Of a DNA stretch of 64,000 nucleotides, positions 24,157-34,757 are shown piece by piece. Source of the stretch: Hyaloperonospora brassicae. Taxonomy: Eukaryota > Oomycota > Peronosporomycetes > Peronosporales > Peronosporaceae. The notes under the pieces are model-generated. The model searched no databases. It was given only the letters and a program-made list of their open reading frames with translations, and was not told the origin of the DNA. Position 1 is the first letter of the stretch; the number at the start of each line of letters is the position of its first letter. Both the position numbers and the translations under genes were made by a program. The stretch lies in the NCBI GenBank assembly GCA_947650285.1, contig CANTFL010001244.1:620001-684000 (forward strand), read 5' to 3'.

Positions 24157-24596
24157 TGTTTGGGGGCACCGATGACTACGTAATGGTCAACCAGACGGAA
24201 TTTACTATCACTGACTGTAGTGATAGTCAGTGCTATGCTAAGTTTAGAACAACATAGAGGAAGATAGAGCGACTAAGGCAAAGGCCCTAGTCGTGGTAAA
24301 AGCAAAACTGTCATTAATATAATTAAGTCCTATAACTCTTGTGTCTCTGTTTGTCCTGACTTGATTATGCTAATATACCTAATCGTATGATGACGTCTAC
24401 TCACCACCCATTGCGCGCGTCTAGCAGCGAATGGTGGGTTGATATCATCACGATATCAACCAATGAGTAGACCCTTCGGTCATCCCAACAATATCAGCAT
24501 CCTTTTAGATATTGTTGAAAGAATATTCAACGTAATATTATTTATTGTCATTTTAGCCTTAATATCAATTTTCATGTAACGGGCTAACCCGTTACG
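24157..24596 (-). repeat. 5' LTR of element 1 (element orientation minus)
   Basis: This is the partner of 16873-17313, with the same internal hairpins and about 20 differences. Its terminal inverted repeat is damaged (TGTTTGGGGG against CCCGTTACG). Inside the element, next to it, lies CCTGGTAGCACTTTGTAGTCC in element orientation, the likely primer-binding site region because a similar word follows the element 2 LTR. Confidence 0.85.
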
Positions 24597-25074
24597 TAAC
24601 AGATGACCGACAATGGTGAAGTAAGTGGTAACAACATCCAAGCGCTGGGGTTGATCATTGATCGCGGTTGTCGACTTCCTCTGCTTTTTCTTCCGATAGC
24701 ATTGTCGCACCAAACCATACAGTCGTCATCACAAATTGCAAATCAGGCTCTTAGGTTTCTTGCCGAGCACAACTGACAACAACACGATACAGCAACAAAG
24801 GCTACGACATCTGAATCTGCTGCACTCGCTGATAGCTCTATCATATACATCTGATCTACTGGCGTTATCAGCGAAGACACTTGTTCGCCGAAAATGTCGA
24901 GCAATGTGTGGCCAGTTCCCTGTAGCCACTTTGTGACTCGAGCGTCAGAGCATTGGTGTCTGACACACTATTTCGGCACAAAAACCACCACTTTGACAAA
25001 TCGAGCGAAAAAAGAGTCGCGAGTGTCTTCACTTCGAGCTATCAGCGACTTCTCTTTGCCCAAACTTGCGAGCG
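24597..25074. other. Spacer upstream of NF-YC
   Basis: This holds the presumed promoter of the NF-YC gene. I see no clear oomycete initiator motif and no gene. Confidence 0.5.
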
Positions 25075-25578
25075 ATGGAGAGCCAAGTAGTCGAACTCAC
25101 AGAGGCCGAGCAGGCTCAGCACCAGCTGCAGATGGAGCAGCAGCTCAAGTCGTTCTGGGCCAAGCAGTTTCTGGAGATGGAGCAGCTCGAAGTCGGCAGT
25201 GAACAAGGTGCGATTGATTGCGTGGACGAAAAAGAGAAAAGAGAAGAAGGTGATCGTGGAGACCCAATTTACGTGACTAACTTGTTTTCTGTGCATGTCT
25301 TTTTGATTGCACCGCTTGACTCAGATTTCAAGAACCATAACGACCTACCCCTAGCGCGCATCAAGCGCATCATGAAGTCGGACGAAGACGTGCGTATGAT
25401 CAGTGCCGAAGCGCCCGTGCTCTTTGCCAAGGCGTGCGAGATGTTTATCCTGGAGCTCACGCTGCGATCGTGGGGCTACTCGGAGAAGAACAAGCGGCGG
25501 ACGCTGCAAAAGGAGGACATTCAGACAGCCATTCGGAACACGGACATTTTCGATTTTCTCGTGGACGTCATTAACTAA
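25075..25578 (+). CDS. NF-YC / HAP5-type CCAAT-binding factor subunit
   Basis: The model is exon 25075-25207, intron 25208-25324, exon 25325-25578, giving 128 residues. Residues 26-42 ([14 protein letters not shown]) and 46-62 ([18 protein letters not shown]) are the classic NF-YC entry. The histone fold continues with [21 protein letters not shown] and ELTLRSW, ending in [22 protein letters not shown] pairs with NF-YB, and the dimer plus NF-YA binds CCAAT boxes in promoters. The intron has GTGCGA at its start and TGACTCAG at its end and splits a GAT codon, restoring the family motif. It is 117 bp, divisible by three and free of stops, so unspliced RNA would add 39 residues between the N-terminus and the fold. 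The upstream TTG-initiated extension is not used; the ATG follows a short leader. Confidence 0.93.
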   Translation: MESQVVELTEAEQAQHQLQMEQQLKSFWAKQFLEMEQLEVGSEQGAIDCVDEKEKREEGDRGDPIYVTNLFSVHVFLIAPLDSDFKNHNDLPLARIKRIMKSDEDVRMISAEAPVLFAKACEMFILELTLRSWGYSEKNKRRTLQKEDIQTAIRNTDIFDFLVDVIN

Positions 25579-26818
25579 ACGAAGAAGAAGGAGGGGCTGT
25601 AGACGTGGCGTCCATGTTGGCAATAGTAGACAAGATCTGGACGAGAAAAGAAGCGTGTCCAGTTGATTTTGGCAAGACGTGCTGGACGGTTCTATTGGCA
25701 AAGCCAATACACTTAGCAGGTAGGAAGCCACTTTCGTGCCGCTTTGACGTCGTAATGTGTGAAGTGTAGATGGACAATAATGCTGTTGCGTGACTTGCCT
25801 GCGATCGTCGATGTACAAAGTGCCGTTCGCGTTGGAAACGAGCGGTGCCCACATTTCAGTTGACGCACGATTGACAATCACTACAAACACGTTGTGATGG
25901 AAGTGCGTCTACGAACGCAAAGGTCGAGCGGATCAAGCTGAGCTGCAGCCTCAAGTAACTGGACGACGGTCAAGTAGTAGTCACCGTGCCGCCAGTGTCG
26001 ACTCACGTCTTTTTGTGCCAGTTTCAGCAGCATTTTTCAGCAGTTGTCACAACAAAGTAGCTGAAGTACTTGCACAACATCTTCATTCCATCGCCCGATT
26101 GTACCACCGCTTCAGCAAAACAAAAGCTGAATATAGCGAAGCAGCCTAACGGTGCGATCGCTGGCGTTGGTGTAAGTGTTGCTTTGTGCAGGTTGGCTTC
26201 CGTGAGGTTCAGTCCAGATCGTTATCAGAGATGAGTTGGACGTTGTGGTGGCGCAGCGTACGACAAACGCGGCATCAGCTACTACGAGTTTGAGTCGGTT
26301 AGAGACCATACTACGGTCTAACGAGCAAGAACAAGTTCAGGGCCCATTCCCACGCTTCTTCTTCTTTGTCCGAGCCAGTGAGGAGTCCCATCGCATACGT
26401 GTGAGTGCACTCAATGCTGCGAAGAAGAGTCCAGTAGCGCCTGGGTGAGGAACGTGATGACGAATGTCTCGCTTATGGGGACGGTAAAGGTACTGACGGT
26501 AATGTGGACCTACACACGTGACGTGGCACATGAACTCTACCACACACACACACCAACGGCTCTGCATTGTCGACATTATCAGCTACCGTTACAGTACCAA
26601 GCAACGAGGCTACCGATGCGGAGAGGACAGTATCACACAATACTGCCCTCTCAGTATCGAGAGCCGAATGTCTTGTTTCAGGCGTTCGGACACGTGTGTG
26701 TCTGCAAGCAGACAGGGACGCACGAGTTTAATTTTTGCACCACAACAGCACCAGGGACTGATCTGCGGATTCCCATGGACGTTTCCAGTGATCTTCACCA
26801 CTCGTGGGGGTGTTTATC
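25579..26818. other. Intergenic, no supported gene
   Basis: Several frames of 60-180 codons occur on both strands, partly as antisense shadows of NF-YC, without domain motifs. I see no repeat or RNA gene. Confidence 0.5.
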
Positions 26819-27268
26819 ATGAGCAGCAAGAACGCCAGTGATATCTCGATACTTGACCGTGCACAGAGCACAAGCGACCAAAAAATCGAGTTGCGTTGCA
26901 GTGACTCGCATCCGTCATACAAAAGACGCAAAGCGGAGCTCGAGTCACTCCACGTCTCCTCCGTGGGCGGTTTTTGCTACCTGCAGCACTCATATTGTAG
27001 AGAAGGGCGTCCAGCTGTGACGTCGTGGAAGTGTCGTCTGATCACGGGCAGCACAAGAGGTGAGAAGCGTACATTTCAGCGGCCTCCAACACAAGGAGTC
27101 GAGCCAGATGAGCAGACTTTTGTCGTGGCGCTCGCAACGATTACGTCAAAAATTGAGGCGGATGCAACACCGACGTCAGGGCTTGAAGCAAATAAAGACT
27201 TCCCGCCGTCTGCTCCAAGCAGCTGCTGCAGGTGTCATCACGATAGCAGCTCTCTCTGGCCAATATGA
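26819..27268 (+). CDS. Hypothetical protein, 149 codons
   Basis: A frame with an ATG start encodes a polar, basic protein (for example SYKRRKAELESL near residue 35) without signal peptide, membrane segment or recognised domain. The codon choice in the first half looks gene-like. There is a possible intron donor (GAG|GTGAGA) near 27060, so the true gene, if any, may be spliced. Support is weak. Confidence 0.25.
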   Translation: MSSKNASDISILDRAQSTSDQKIELRCSDSHPSYKRRKAELESLHVSSVGGFCYLQHSYCREGRPAVTSWKCRLITGSTRGEKRTFQRPPTQGVEPDEQTFVVALATITSKIEADATPTSGLEANKDFPPSAPSSCCRCHHDSSSLWPI

Positions 27269-28534
27269 ATCGAAACGCATCGTGCTCTGCAATCTTTCGC
27301 CACGCATTCACGCAGGTCGATTGGACACTGACCGAGACGCCAGCTGTATCGTCCCACCACGTGGTTGCACGCATGATGTGCAACCACTTTTGACGAGTTC
27401 ACACGTTGTTGTATGCCGTGACACAAGACGTTTCATTTAGCAGGTCCCATTCAACCGACACGACGTCCGCGCGAACGAGCAGCTCATTCTTCGCGAGAAT
27501 AAGGTGAAGCGGTTTCTCCTCTGGTAACATCCGAGAGCTCTAACGGTCGGAAGCGCATGATATACGTGCGAAAATAGAGGATATCTTATGCAGAGATCCA
27601 TCATCCTACGGAGAGGAAGCACTTGTGCTCTTTTTGTAGAGGCACAGATGCTTTCATTGTGAGTCACGTTAGGCTGAACTCGGCTAAGGCACCGAAGACA
27701 GTTGCTGCTTCACGCTGTACTTGCGTAACGCCGAGGCATCAAAAGCTCGTGCGACTAATTTTCCACAGTGCACGCAGCAACCGACCAGGGAGCTCACACA
27801 TGCGGCTCTAGCGGTTCGTACCAGCAGCAGTCGCCCATGGCACATCCATCCATACATCTTTCGATACCGTATCAATGTACAGCGCGTAGCTATCACACAC
27901 AAGACGGTGTCCAAACGACTTTGGACCGACAAGTGCATCGCGTCACACTCTATCCGTCGACAAAAAAGTGCTCAACATTTGACGCGTTCGTCGGTGCTTT
28001 TTCCAAACCAGATCGATGCGTTGTAGCGAGATCCAGTGATTGGCCAATAGTCCGTCCACAGGCGAAAGCAGATTCGCAGGAAACTGCAAAGAAACCGCCA
28101 CCGCTGTGCTTCGTGCCACACTGCAAAGTTCGTTGCGACAGACGCGTTTGCTTACTTGTTTACACGTGGAGAGCGGTATTTGGCTATATATGGCGATTGG
28201 CAGACCGCGTCCAGGCAGTCCCTCTCTCTCATTCTCTTGTTCACATGATGCCGCCTCCGCGTGTGCATGTGAGCGCCCAGCTCTTTGCCATCCACTGCTC
28301 TTCTCTCCTTTTTCTTCAGTCCAACTGACCTCGTGGGTCTCTCCCATGCACATGTATAAATACAAATATTTATAGCGCTCGGCTCGTTAGCTGCTCACCA
28401 TACACATTGTCGCACATGAGGGACGGCGGCCATTGCGTGACAAAATTCGGCTCTCCCAACGTGCGTTCCGGCGAACGTTCGGGCGGGTTCTGGCTATGTC
28501 CCTCGACTGGTCAGCGTCCGTCACGTCGAGACTT
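27269..28534. other. Intergenic, no supported gene
   Basis: Overlapping frames on both strands (up to 186 codons at 27768-28328 plus) lack domain features and are cysteine/histidine-rich in a way typical of non-coding DNA. Sequence near 28340-28375 is locally AT-rich (ATGTATAAATACAAATATTTATA). Confidence 0.45.
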
Positions 28535-28550
28535 TCTCACTCTGCAATTT
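28535..28550 (+). promoter_or_regulatory. Oomycete initiator-type core promoter of the transporter gene
   Basis: The 16 bases TCTCACTCTGCAATTT match the oomycete initiator plus flanking-region consensus GCTCATTYYNCAWTTT at 14 of 16 positions. It lies 78 bp before the ATG, a usual distance for an oomycete transcription start. Confidence 0.65.
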
Positions 28551-28627
28551 GCGCCCTCTCGACTTGAAGTGCGCGGACGTCGTCCACTCTCTTGTCGTAG
28601 AATACCACCGCCCACTCGCTCCGCATA

Positions 28628-30079
28628 ATGAGCAGCGACGTGGCGAAGAGCTACGATCTTCACGTCTCGCCCGTGATGCCGGGTATGCTCAAGGAAAGCG
28701 GCGAGTACGACCGACCGCCGGCGCACGGGGTGTCGCACCCGTCGATCTGGTTACTGCTCGCGGTGTCGATGCCGCGCATGGCGATCAACATGGCCTGGTC
28801 CGCCCAATGGGCCGCCCTGGGCCCCTTTCTCTCGACCATGTTGCCCAACTTTGCCGTCCAAGTGACGCAGTTTGTAGGACCGATTGTCGGCGTGCTCGTG
28901 GGCCCCAGCGTCGGTGTCTTTAGTGACCGCAGCACGTGCAAATTCGGCCGTCGGCGACCGTTCCTCGCGGTCGCTGGTGTTCTCAGTATCATGTGCTGGA
29001 TCGCCATGAGCTACACACGGGAGATGGGCGAAGCTCTGGGGGACCACAGCGAGGGACCGGATGGCGAACCCGCTGACCGCACGTGGACGTCGGTCCTCAC
29101 TGTCTTTTTTTACCTATGGATGGACATTACCGTCAACGTTGTGCAGACGCCAGCGATGCTCCTCATTGCTGACTTTGCCGGCGATCGTCAAACGACTGGA
29201 GCTGCGTTCGGCCAGGCGTGGTCGACGTTGGGGTCGATCCTTGTCGCTGGCTACATTGAGCTCTTCGGAGCGGCGCACAAGTCGCTGCACGAGTTCATGT
29301 GGATGCTGTCGGGGACGATGCTCACGTGCATCGCTGTTGCAGTAGTGTTTGCCCGAGAGACGCCGTTGGACCCGAGCAAAGTCGAAGGCGGTTCAACGTG
29401 GAAGCGAATCGTCGACGCCTTTGCGTCTGTCTACCGCGGCATCCGCACACTTCCCAGTGTACTCGCTGTCTACGGCATCTGTCTGTTCTTCGTCCAGTAC
29501 GGGTTCACGGCGTACAATGGCAACAAGGGGCAGTTTTTTGGCCTGGAGGTGTATGATGGATCCGCTGAAAATGCAGATAGCTGCAATCCGTGCACCCCCG
29601 AGCAAGACGCCTACAACAAGGGAGTCAGCATTGCCGGTGGCCGCGCTGATCTGCTGTTCAACATTGCGGGGTACGTCTACTCGTGGACGCTGCCGTTTCT
29701 GACGCGCAAGTTTGGGGTGAAGTGGGTCTTGACGATTTCGACCGTTCCGCAGAGCTTGCTCCTGGTCATGGCGTGGACGAGGAGCGTGACGTTCAACGTG
29801 TTTGTCGTTGCCATTACCAGCTTGACGCAGGCCGCGTGGTTTGCGTTCATTGTGCCCGTGATTGTCCACGTGTTCGGGGACGACAAAGACATTGGCGTCT
29901 ACGTCGGAGCGCTGAACTCGGCCAATTGCTTTGGACAGTTGTTGAACTTTGCCGTCGGCTCGGGGATCGTCGAGACGCCGCTGGGGTACAAACTTCCTGT
30001 GTTTCTCGGTGGGATCATGAGCGCTCTCGGCTTTGTCACAGTGCTGCTCTTTTTCAAGATGAAGATCCACTCCATGTAA
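28628..30079 (+). CDS. Sugar transporter of the GPH / sucrose-transporter (SUT-like) family
   Basis: An intronless 483-residue membrane protein. Twelve hydrophobic segments can be counted: about 39-64, 65-97, 111-129, then six more around a central cytoplasmic loop near residues 245-275, and three at the C-terminus. Between helices 2 and 3 stands GVFSDRSTCKFGRRRPFL (D100, R101, GRRRPF 107-112), the signature loop of glycoside-pentoside-hexuronide and sucrose proton symporters. Helix 4 contains VVQTPAMLLIADFAGDRQ, also family-typical. Such proteins import sucrose or related sugars with protons, so in a plant-associated oomycete this is a candidate for host sugar uptake; the substrate is inferred. 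It starts at the first ATG after the initiator motif. Length is near the family norm. Confidence 0.9.
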   Translation: MSSDVAKSYDLHVSPVMPGMLKESGEYDRPPAHGVSHPSIWLLLAVSMPRMAINMAWSAQWAALGPFLSTMLPNFAVQVTQFVGPIVGVLVGPSVGVFSDRSTCKFGRRRPFLAVAGVLSIMCWIAMSYTREMGEALGDHSEGPDGEPADRTWTSVLTVFFYLWMDITVNVVQTPAMLLIADFAGDRQTTGAAFGQAWSTLGSILVAGYIELFGAAHKSLHEFMWMLSGTMLTCIAVAVVFARETPLDPSKVEGGSTWKRIVDAFASVYRGIRTLPSVLAVYGICLFFVQYGFTAYNGNKGQFFGLEVYDGSAENADSCNPCTPEQDAYNKGVSIAGGRADLLFNIAGYVYSWTLPFLTRKFGVKWVLTISTVPQSLLLVMAWTRSVTFNVFVVAITSLTQAAWFAFIVPVIVHVFGDDKDIGVYVGALNSANCFGQLLNFAVGSGIVETPLGYKLPVFLGGIMSALGFVTVLLFFKMKIHSM

Positions 30080-30427
30080 GCATTGCCTGTTCCGTTTCGC
30101 GTCCTTAGCCGTTGATCTAACACCAGCTGCATATTGCCGTATACAAACTTTCAATAGACGTCTCTTACGAAAGGGAAATTATCTTACTTTTCCGTCGCAA
30201 GACGTTGCGGCCTGACGCCGCCCAAAGTCTCTGATATTCAGCCGCTGTGATTGTGCGAGCGCGAGACTCAGCACCGATTGACCAGCGCGCGAGGAGATTC
30301 TGCTCTTCGGGCCCTGAGGACGGCGAAACATCCATCCATCGATCGATCGATCCACCTGATATTTTTTTTTCGTTTAGAAATGTATCCACTCCGATCCATT
30401 TCTACCCTGCGCCCCGAGCGCTCAGGA

Positions 30428-30443
30428 GCTCACTTTATCTTTT
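30428..30443 (+). promoter_or_regulatory. Oomycete initiator-type core promoter of the phospholipase D gene
   Basis: GCTCACTTTATCTTTT matches the consensus GCTCATTYYNCAWTTT at about 13 of 16 positions and lies 82 bp before the ATG. A TCGATCGATCGATC run lies about 90 bp further upstream. Confidence 0.5.
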
Positions 30444-30509
30444 GCGCTCTTCCGCACCCGTCTCGACTCGTTCTCTCGGCTCCTTCGTGCCACCGCCCGC
30501 TGCATCACA

Positions 30510-32111
30510 ATGGACGGCCTCAGTCGCGCCTTCCACTTCATCCTCGACCCTTTCCAACAGGAGAAAAAGCCCGAGAAAGCGGCCACGGCGCCCTTCGACC
30601 AGCCGCACCTCGAGCCCTCGCGCTGGTTCCTCACGGACGCCGAGATGCGCACGTCGCGCGACGGCCACGCGCGTAAGGGCATGCACTTGTTTACCACGGG
30701 CAACCGCGTGAAGCTCTACGCTGCGTCGGCCGAGTACTTCCACGACGTGGCCGACGACATGTCGCACGTCCGCCAGGGCGACCTCGTCTACCTCACGGGC
30801 TGGGGCACGTGCAACGTGCCGTTCAAGCCGCAGCACGACCCGTCGTCGACAAAGCTCTGCGACTTGGCCGGCGCTGCTGTCCAGCGCGGCGCCGACTGGC
30901 GCATGCTCGTGTGGTCCAACGTCACGGAGCGGGCCCAAAACCACGACGTGCGCGACCTGATCAACGCCCTGCCGCCGCCGAAAGAGCACGGCCCGGCGCG
31001 CTTTGTCTACGACGACCGCCTGCCGTACGCCACGTCGTCGCACCACCAAAAGTCAGTCATTGTGCGCAAAGGACGCGACCTCGTGGCCTACGTGGGCGGC
31101 GTGGACCTCACGAACGACCGTTGGGACACGCTCGCGCACGACCAGGCCGAGCTCCGTGAGCGCACGGGCATCAAGTGTCAGTGGGACGGCTGGCTCGACG
31201 CCCACGCGCGCGTGGAAGGGCCAGCGACAATGGACGTCGCGCGCAACTTTCTCGACCGCTGGAACTCAAAGCACGAGCCGTCGCAGGATTTATTGGATGA
31301 TTTGTTGGATTTCGAAAATCCGGCTTTTTCCAAACTCCCGCCCGTGGAGAAGAGCAAGACGCCGGTGGATATTCCCGACGACGGCCCACATGCGGTGCAA
31401 CTCTGCCGCACATTCAGTCCGGACTACGACCACTATGACTTTGCCCCGCAGGGCGAGCAGTCGATCTTTCACGCGCGGATCAAAGCCATTCGCAATGCGC
31501 AGAACTACATCTTTATCCAGGACCAGTACTTTATCCTCGTGCCGGAGCTCTTGGACGCGATCATGGACATGATGCCGAGCATCGAGCGGCTCATTGTCAT
31601 TGTGCAGCGCACGGTCGAGGCGGGGTACACGGGGTACGCCAAGTACCTCTACGACATGGTGTCGCCCATCCAGAAGGCGTTCCCGGACAAGTTTAAGCTG
31701 TACACGACCAAGGAGGCCAAGCAGCTGTACATCCACAGCAAGTTGGTGATCATCGACGATGTCTACGTGTCCCTGGGCTCGGCGAATTGGAACCGTCGCA
31801 GCATGACGAGCGACACGGAAATCGGCATCAACATTGTTGACACGGAGCTCGTCAAGTCGCCTGACAACATTACGGTGAACAAGTTGGCGCGCGACTTCCG
31901 GATCCATAAGTTCATGGAGGCGACCAAGCAGAGTTACGAGGAACTGGACGCCATGACGTTCCTCGAGGCGTGTGACGCGCTGGAAGCTGCTGCCCATGAC
32001 GACGGCTCGAGTCTGATTGAACCCTATGCTGTGGAGGACCAGGCGGGTTTTGACTACGTGCCGGACGCACTGCGCCAGATCGTTGACCCGGACGTTGAGC
32101 GCAACGAGTAA
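30510..32111 (+). CDS. Phospholipase D-like protein with two HKD motifs
   Basis: A single-exon gene of 533 residues. Two HKD half-sites define the phospholipase D superfamily. Site 1 is HHQKSVIV (H179, K181) followed by YVGGVDLTNDRWD; site 2 is YIHSKLVIID (H409, K411, D416) followed by SLGSANWNRRSM. Between them lie IFIQDQYFILVPELLDA and an IVIVQRT strand, as in eukaryotic PLDs. The enzyme would hydrolyse phosphatidylcholine-type lipids to phosphatidic acid. In site 1 the aspartate of HxKx4D is replaced by arginine (R186), though H and K are kept. There are no PX, PH or C2 domains and no signal peptide, so it fits the small cytosolic PLD-like class found in oomycetes rather than the secreted ones. 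The 5' half is very GC-rich, which creates long antisense shadow frames. The start is the first ATG after the initiator motif. Confidence 0.92.
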   Translation: MDGLSRAFHFILDPFQQEKKPEKAATAPFDQPHLEPSRWFLTDAEMRTSRDGHARKGMHLFTTGNRVKLYAASAEYFHDVADDMSHVRQGDLVYLTGWGTCNVPFKPQHDPSSTKLCDLAGAAVQRGADWRMLVWSNVTERAQNHDVRDLINALPPPKEHGPARFVYDDRLPYATSSHHQKSVIVRKGRDLVAYVGGVDLTNDRWDTLAHDQAELRERTGIKCQWDGWLDAHARVEGPATMDVARNFLDRWNSKHEPSQDLLDDLLDFENPAFSKLPPVEKSKTPVDIPDDGPHAVQLCRTFSPDYDHYDFAPQGEQSIFHARIKAIRNAQNYIFIQDQYFILVPELLDAIMDMMPSIERLIVIVQRTVEAGYTGYAKYLYDMVSPIQKAFPDKFKLYTTKEAKQLYIHSKLVIIDDVYVSLGSANWNRRSMTSDTEIGINIVDTELVKSPDNITVNKLARDFRIHKFMEATKQSYEELDAMTFLEACDALEAAAHDDGSSLIEPYAVEDQAGFDYVPDALRQIVDPDVERNE

Positions 32112-34757
32112 CAGCGCACAGTTGCGTGTGTGCGCTTGTGTGGCCGAATGCCTGTCAAGCCTTGTCGCTGTTGCAGATATCGAGATCACGTTCATCAAGC
32201 ACGTGAGTTGTGAATCAAAGTGCCGACCTATAAACCTTAAAAGAGGAAACGCAGAGTCAGATGTTGACGATGCCTGGCTATGACGTCGATGTGCCTGTGG
32301 CAGTGTGCGTGTGCATACGCTATTCCTGTATGTGGATCGGCCTCCATTAGTGCCACATCCGTTCCGTATCCTTGCGCACTCAATCAGGTCCTGCCACGAA
32401 CTTGTTTGATCGGTCTGAGGGGTATGTTTTCCCGCAAGAGATCATCGTAGAGGTAATAAATGCAAAGAGCCGATCGTAAAAGGCTTTGCATTTCGCAATC
32501 GCTCTACCGCCTATCGTCGATGACGTACGCCACCGAACAAAGTCGTTGTTTACTGTCCTTCTTCGCCTTTCCCTGAGTTGTCAACAAGGGCAACAATTAC
32601 ATACGGTGCGTCATCCATCTGTCTTTTGTTGCCCGCACATTGTGGTAGACGTATGCACAGATGCGTTCGCTCTCTTTTGACAATACTTACATATCTTACT
32701 AATGTAACACCCGACAGTATGGTCACGATTGCATCAGGTAGAACTAAAATGCGATCATGTCGCGAGACAAGGCCAACTACTTTATGCAGGAATCGCGATT
32801 GTCAATCGTTAGTGCCTTATCAAACCGCCAGGTGGTATGATCAGCTGATTGGAACATCGCTTGAGTCAATAATGCATGAATACACTTTGTAACTCCATGA
32901 GGCCGGCATTAGACTCGATCGTGGTTTCGATTGTCGGTCAAAGCCCTTGAGTATTGCTACACTTGGAACACAGTAGCAGGTCATGAGTGAGGCAAGAAGC
33001 GATCATCACCAGTATTAGCTGTTGAGCTACCTCGCAGTAGCGCCACCTCGGTGACGTGTAAAATGGCCTCAGGCGTGGCGGTATGGTAGAGACTATGGCC
33101 ACTATCGCTTTGCGCGCGTTCGTGGAGGACGTGGTCAACGCCTTGTGATACCGCTAGACTTGATGCATTCGGCAGCAATGCGGCGAACGCTTAGCAGTCA
33201 GAAATGATCCAGCTGAGTGCCAGATTGTCATCTTAGGGAGCATGTACACTTTCTCTGATCTGACTGTGATTTCTGTTCATGCTGTCCGTATATGGCGCTA
33301 CATCTGCATTGCGATGAAGATGTAACGTCCAATTTCGGACACAATGAATCGAACCGCGTACTATCGGAGTGAAGAGACCAAATTAGTCGAATGAGCGACC
33401 GAGTTGCTGGTGCTTCCCAGGCCGTTTCAGCAGATCAAGTCAATGACACTGAAGTTTCGCATTGAGGTCGTTTGCGATGGATGGTCGCTTGAGCTATAGC
33501 CACGACCAAACAGGACACTTCCTTTGCATTATTTTCTTCGACCGAAGGCCAGCTAGTGCCACCACGTTGCTTTGAGTGCATCAAGCTCCAAGATGCAACC
33601 ATCGCGACAGCTAAGCTGCTAGCGGCCCAGAATTCATCGTCGGCTCCGTTATCGATGGTCAATTTCGTGCAAAACGCAGGGAGCTTGCAGCCATGCTTGT
33701 GGATTCAGTGGAGACGCGGTGCACCGCACATGATGGCATGCGCACAAACACAAGCTAAAGGGTCGAGGCTGCTTTTCATGGCAGACGACAGCCACCAACC
33801 TCCGCAGCGCATTGGTTTTAGACATGCGATGTTACTTTCGCCGAGTTAGATTCGTTTCAATCAGCTGAGCAAAGCTCTTATCGTGATCGGCTTGTTGTCC
33901 ACCCTCCCGTAGGCAGAAACTGTACTCAAGTTGGCGACGGGGTCAGCCGACGACACATCTTCACACGCTAACTGCTTGTGCGAATGCGATCCTGTAAACA
34001 AGGGGGCTCCAATTGGAGACGGACAGCAGCGTAGTTGGCGTCAACTAAGTCGACTGGTTACTGACTGTGTTTACGCAAGTGACTTCTTGACTGTAATCAA
34101 AGGTTTCCGCTTTGAGACCAGACTTTCCACCTCCAAAGCATTTTTCTCCACAGACAGCTTACGCCTGTGCGTGAACAGGATGATGATTGACACGAGCTCG
34201 TCAGATGTGTTTTTTGTACAAATCAGTCTGATCACGTTGAACTGCCGTCGGCATACTTTTCCCTACAACAGCTGATGCAAACGGTACATGAGCTCCCGCT
34301 CATGACAGAATCTGTCGAGCATTGTGGTGCTACGTCCTCTCAAAAAGTGGCCGCAGATGCAGGTTACGTGCATGCACGCTACTCCCACATCATCGTGATC
34401 GATAAGCAGAGCTTGACCAACGACTTCAGGCCCGAATCGGAGAAAGCAAAACGAATGACGGATACAAATGCTAGGTGACAAACAGGTCGTCCGTTACATG
34501 CCCGCCCATCAATTCCGAACAGAAAATACATCGACTTAGACTCACCCTCTTCAGGAGCTGGAGTCAAGTTTACGAAGGCAGCAAGTACGCTGTGGGTAGA
34601 CGCGACCAGGCGAGGCGAGGCACCTACCAATCCCAGCGCCTCTTCCGCGATTCCGATCCAAATACTCGTTGCAATTCACGATGAGGTATCTCTTTTCCGG
34701 TCATTCGCTTGCCTTTTCCTGATCCCGTAGCGCGTTCACAACCAGATTCGCCGCCCA
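32112..34757. other. Intergenic, no recognisable gene
   Basis: Frames of up to 114 codons occur on both strands, but translations around the longest ones show frequent stops and no motif. I see no LTR, tRNA or tandem repeat. A TCATTCGC word near 34702 only partly resembles an initiator. Confidence 0.5.

Larger units (their letters stand above)
16873..24596 (-). mobile_element. Ty3/Gypsy chromodomain element 1 with both LTRs
   Basis: Two direct repeats of about 440 bp bound a 6.8 kb interior that reads, on the minus strand, gag, zinc knuckle, protease, reverse transcriptase, RNase H, integrase and chromodomain in Gypsy/chromovirus order. Every domain is broken by stops or frameshifts, and the two LTRs differ at roughly 20 positions by eye, so the insertion is old. 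An antisense frame (plus strand) fills the space between pol and the 3' LTR. No convincing target-site duplication was found. Confidence 0.9.

Noticed and set aside
25351..25890. 179-codon minus-strand frame opposite NF-YC
   Set aside because: Covers the conserved histone-fold exon in antisense and has no features of its own.
27768..28328. 186-codon plus frame before the transporter promoter
   Set aside because: Composition (C, H, S rich) and overlap with a minus frame of 140 codons point to non-coding DNA.
29393..30154. 253-codon minus-strand frame opposite the sugar transporter
   Set aside because: Charged low-information sequence opposite a clear 12-helix transporter.
30435..31049. Long minus-strand frame of 204 codons opposite phospholipase D
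   Set aside because: Shadow of the GC-rich PLD coding sequence; arginine/valine-rich without domain.
31290..32198. 302-codon minus-strand frame opposite the 3' half of phospholipase D
   Set aside because: Antisense shadow of a conserved enzyme gene with third-position G/C; no family match.
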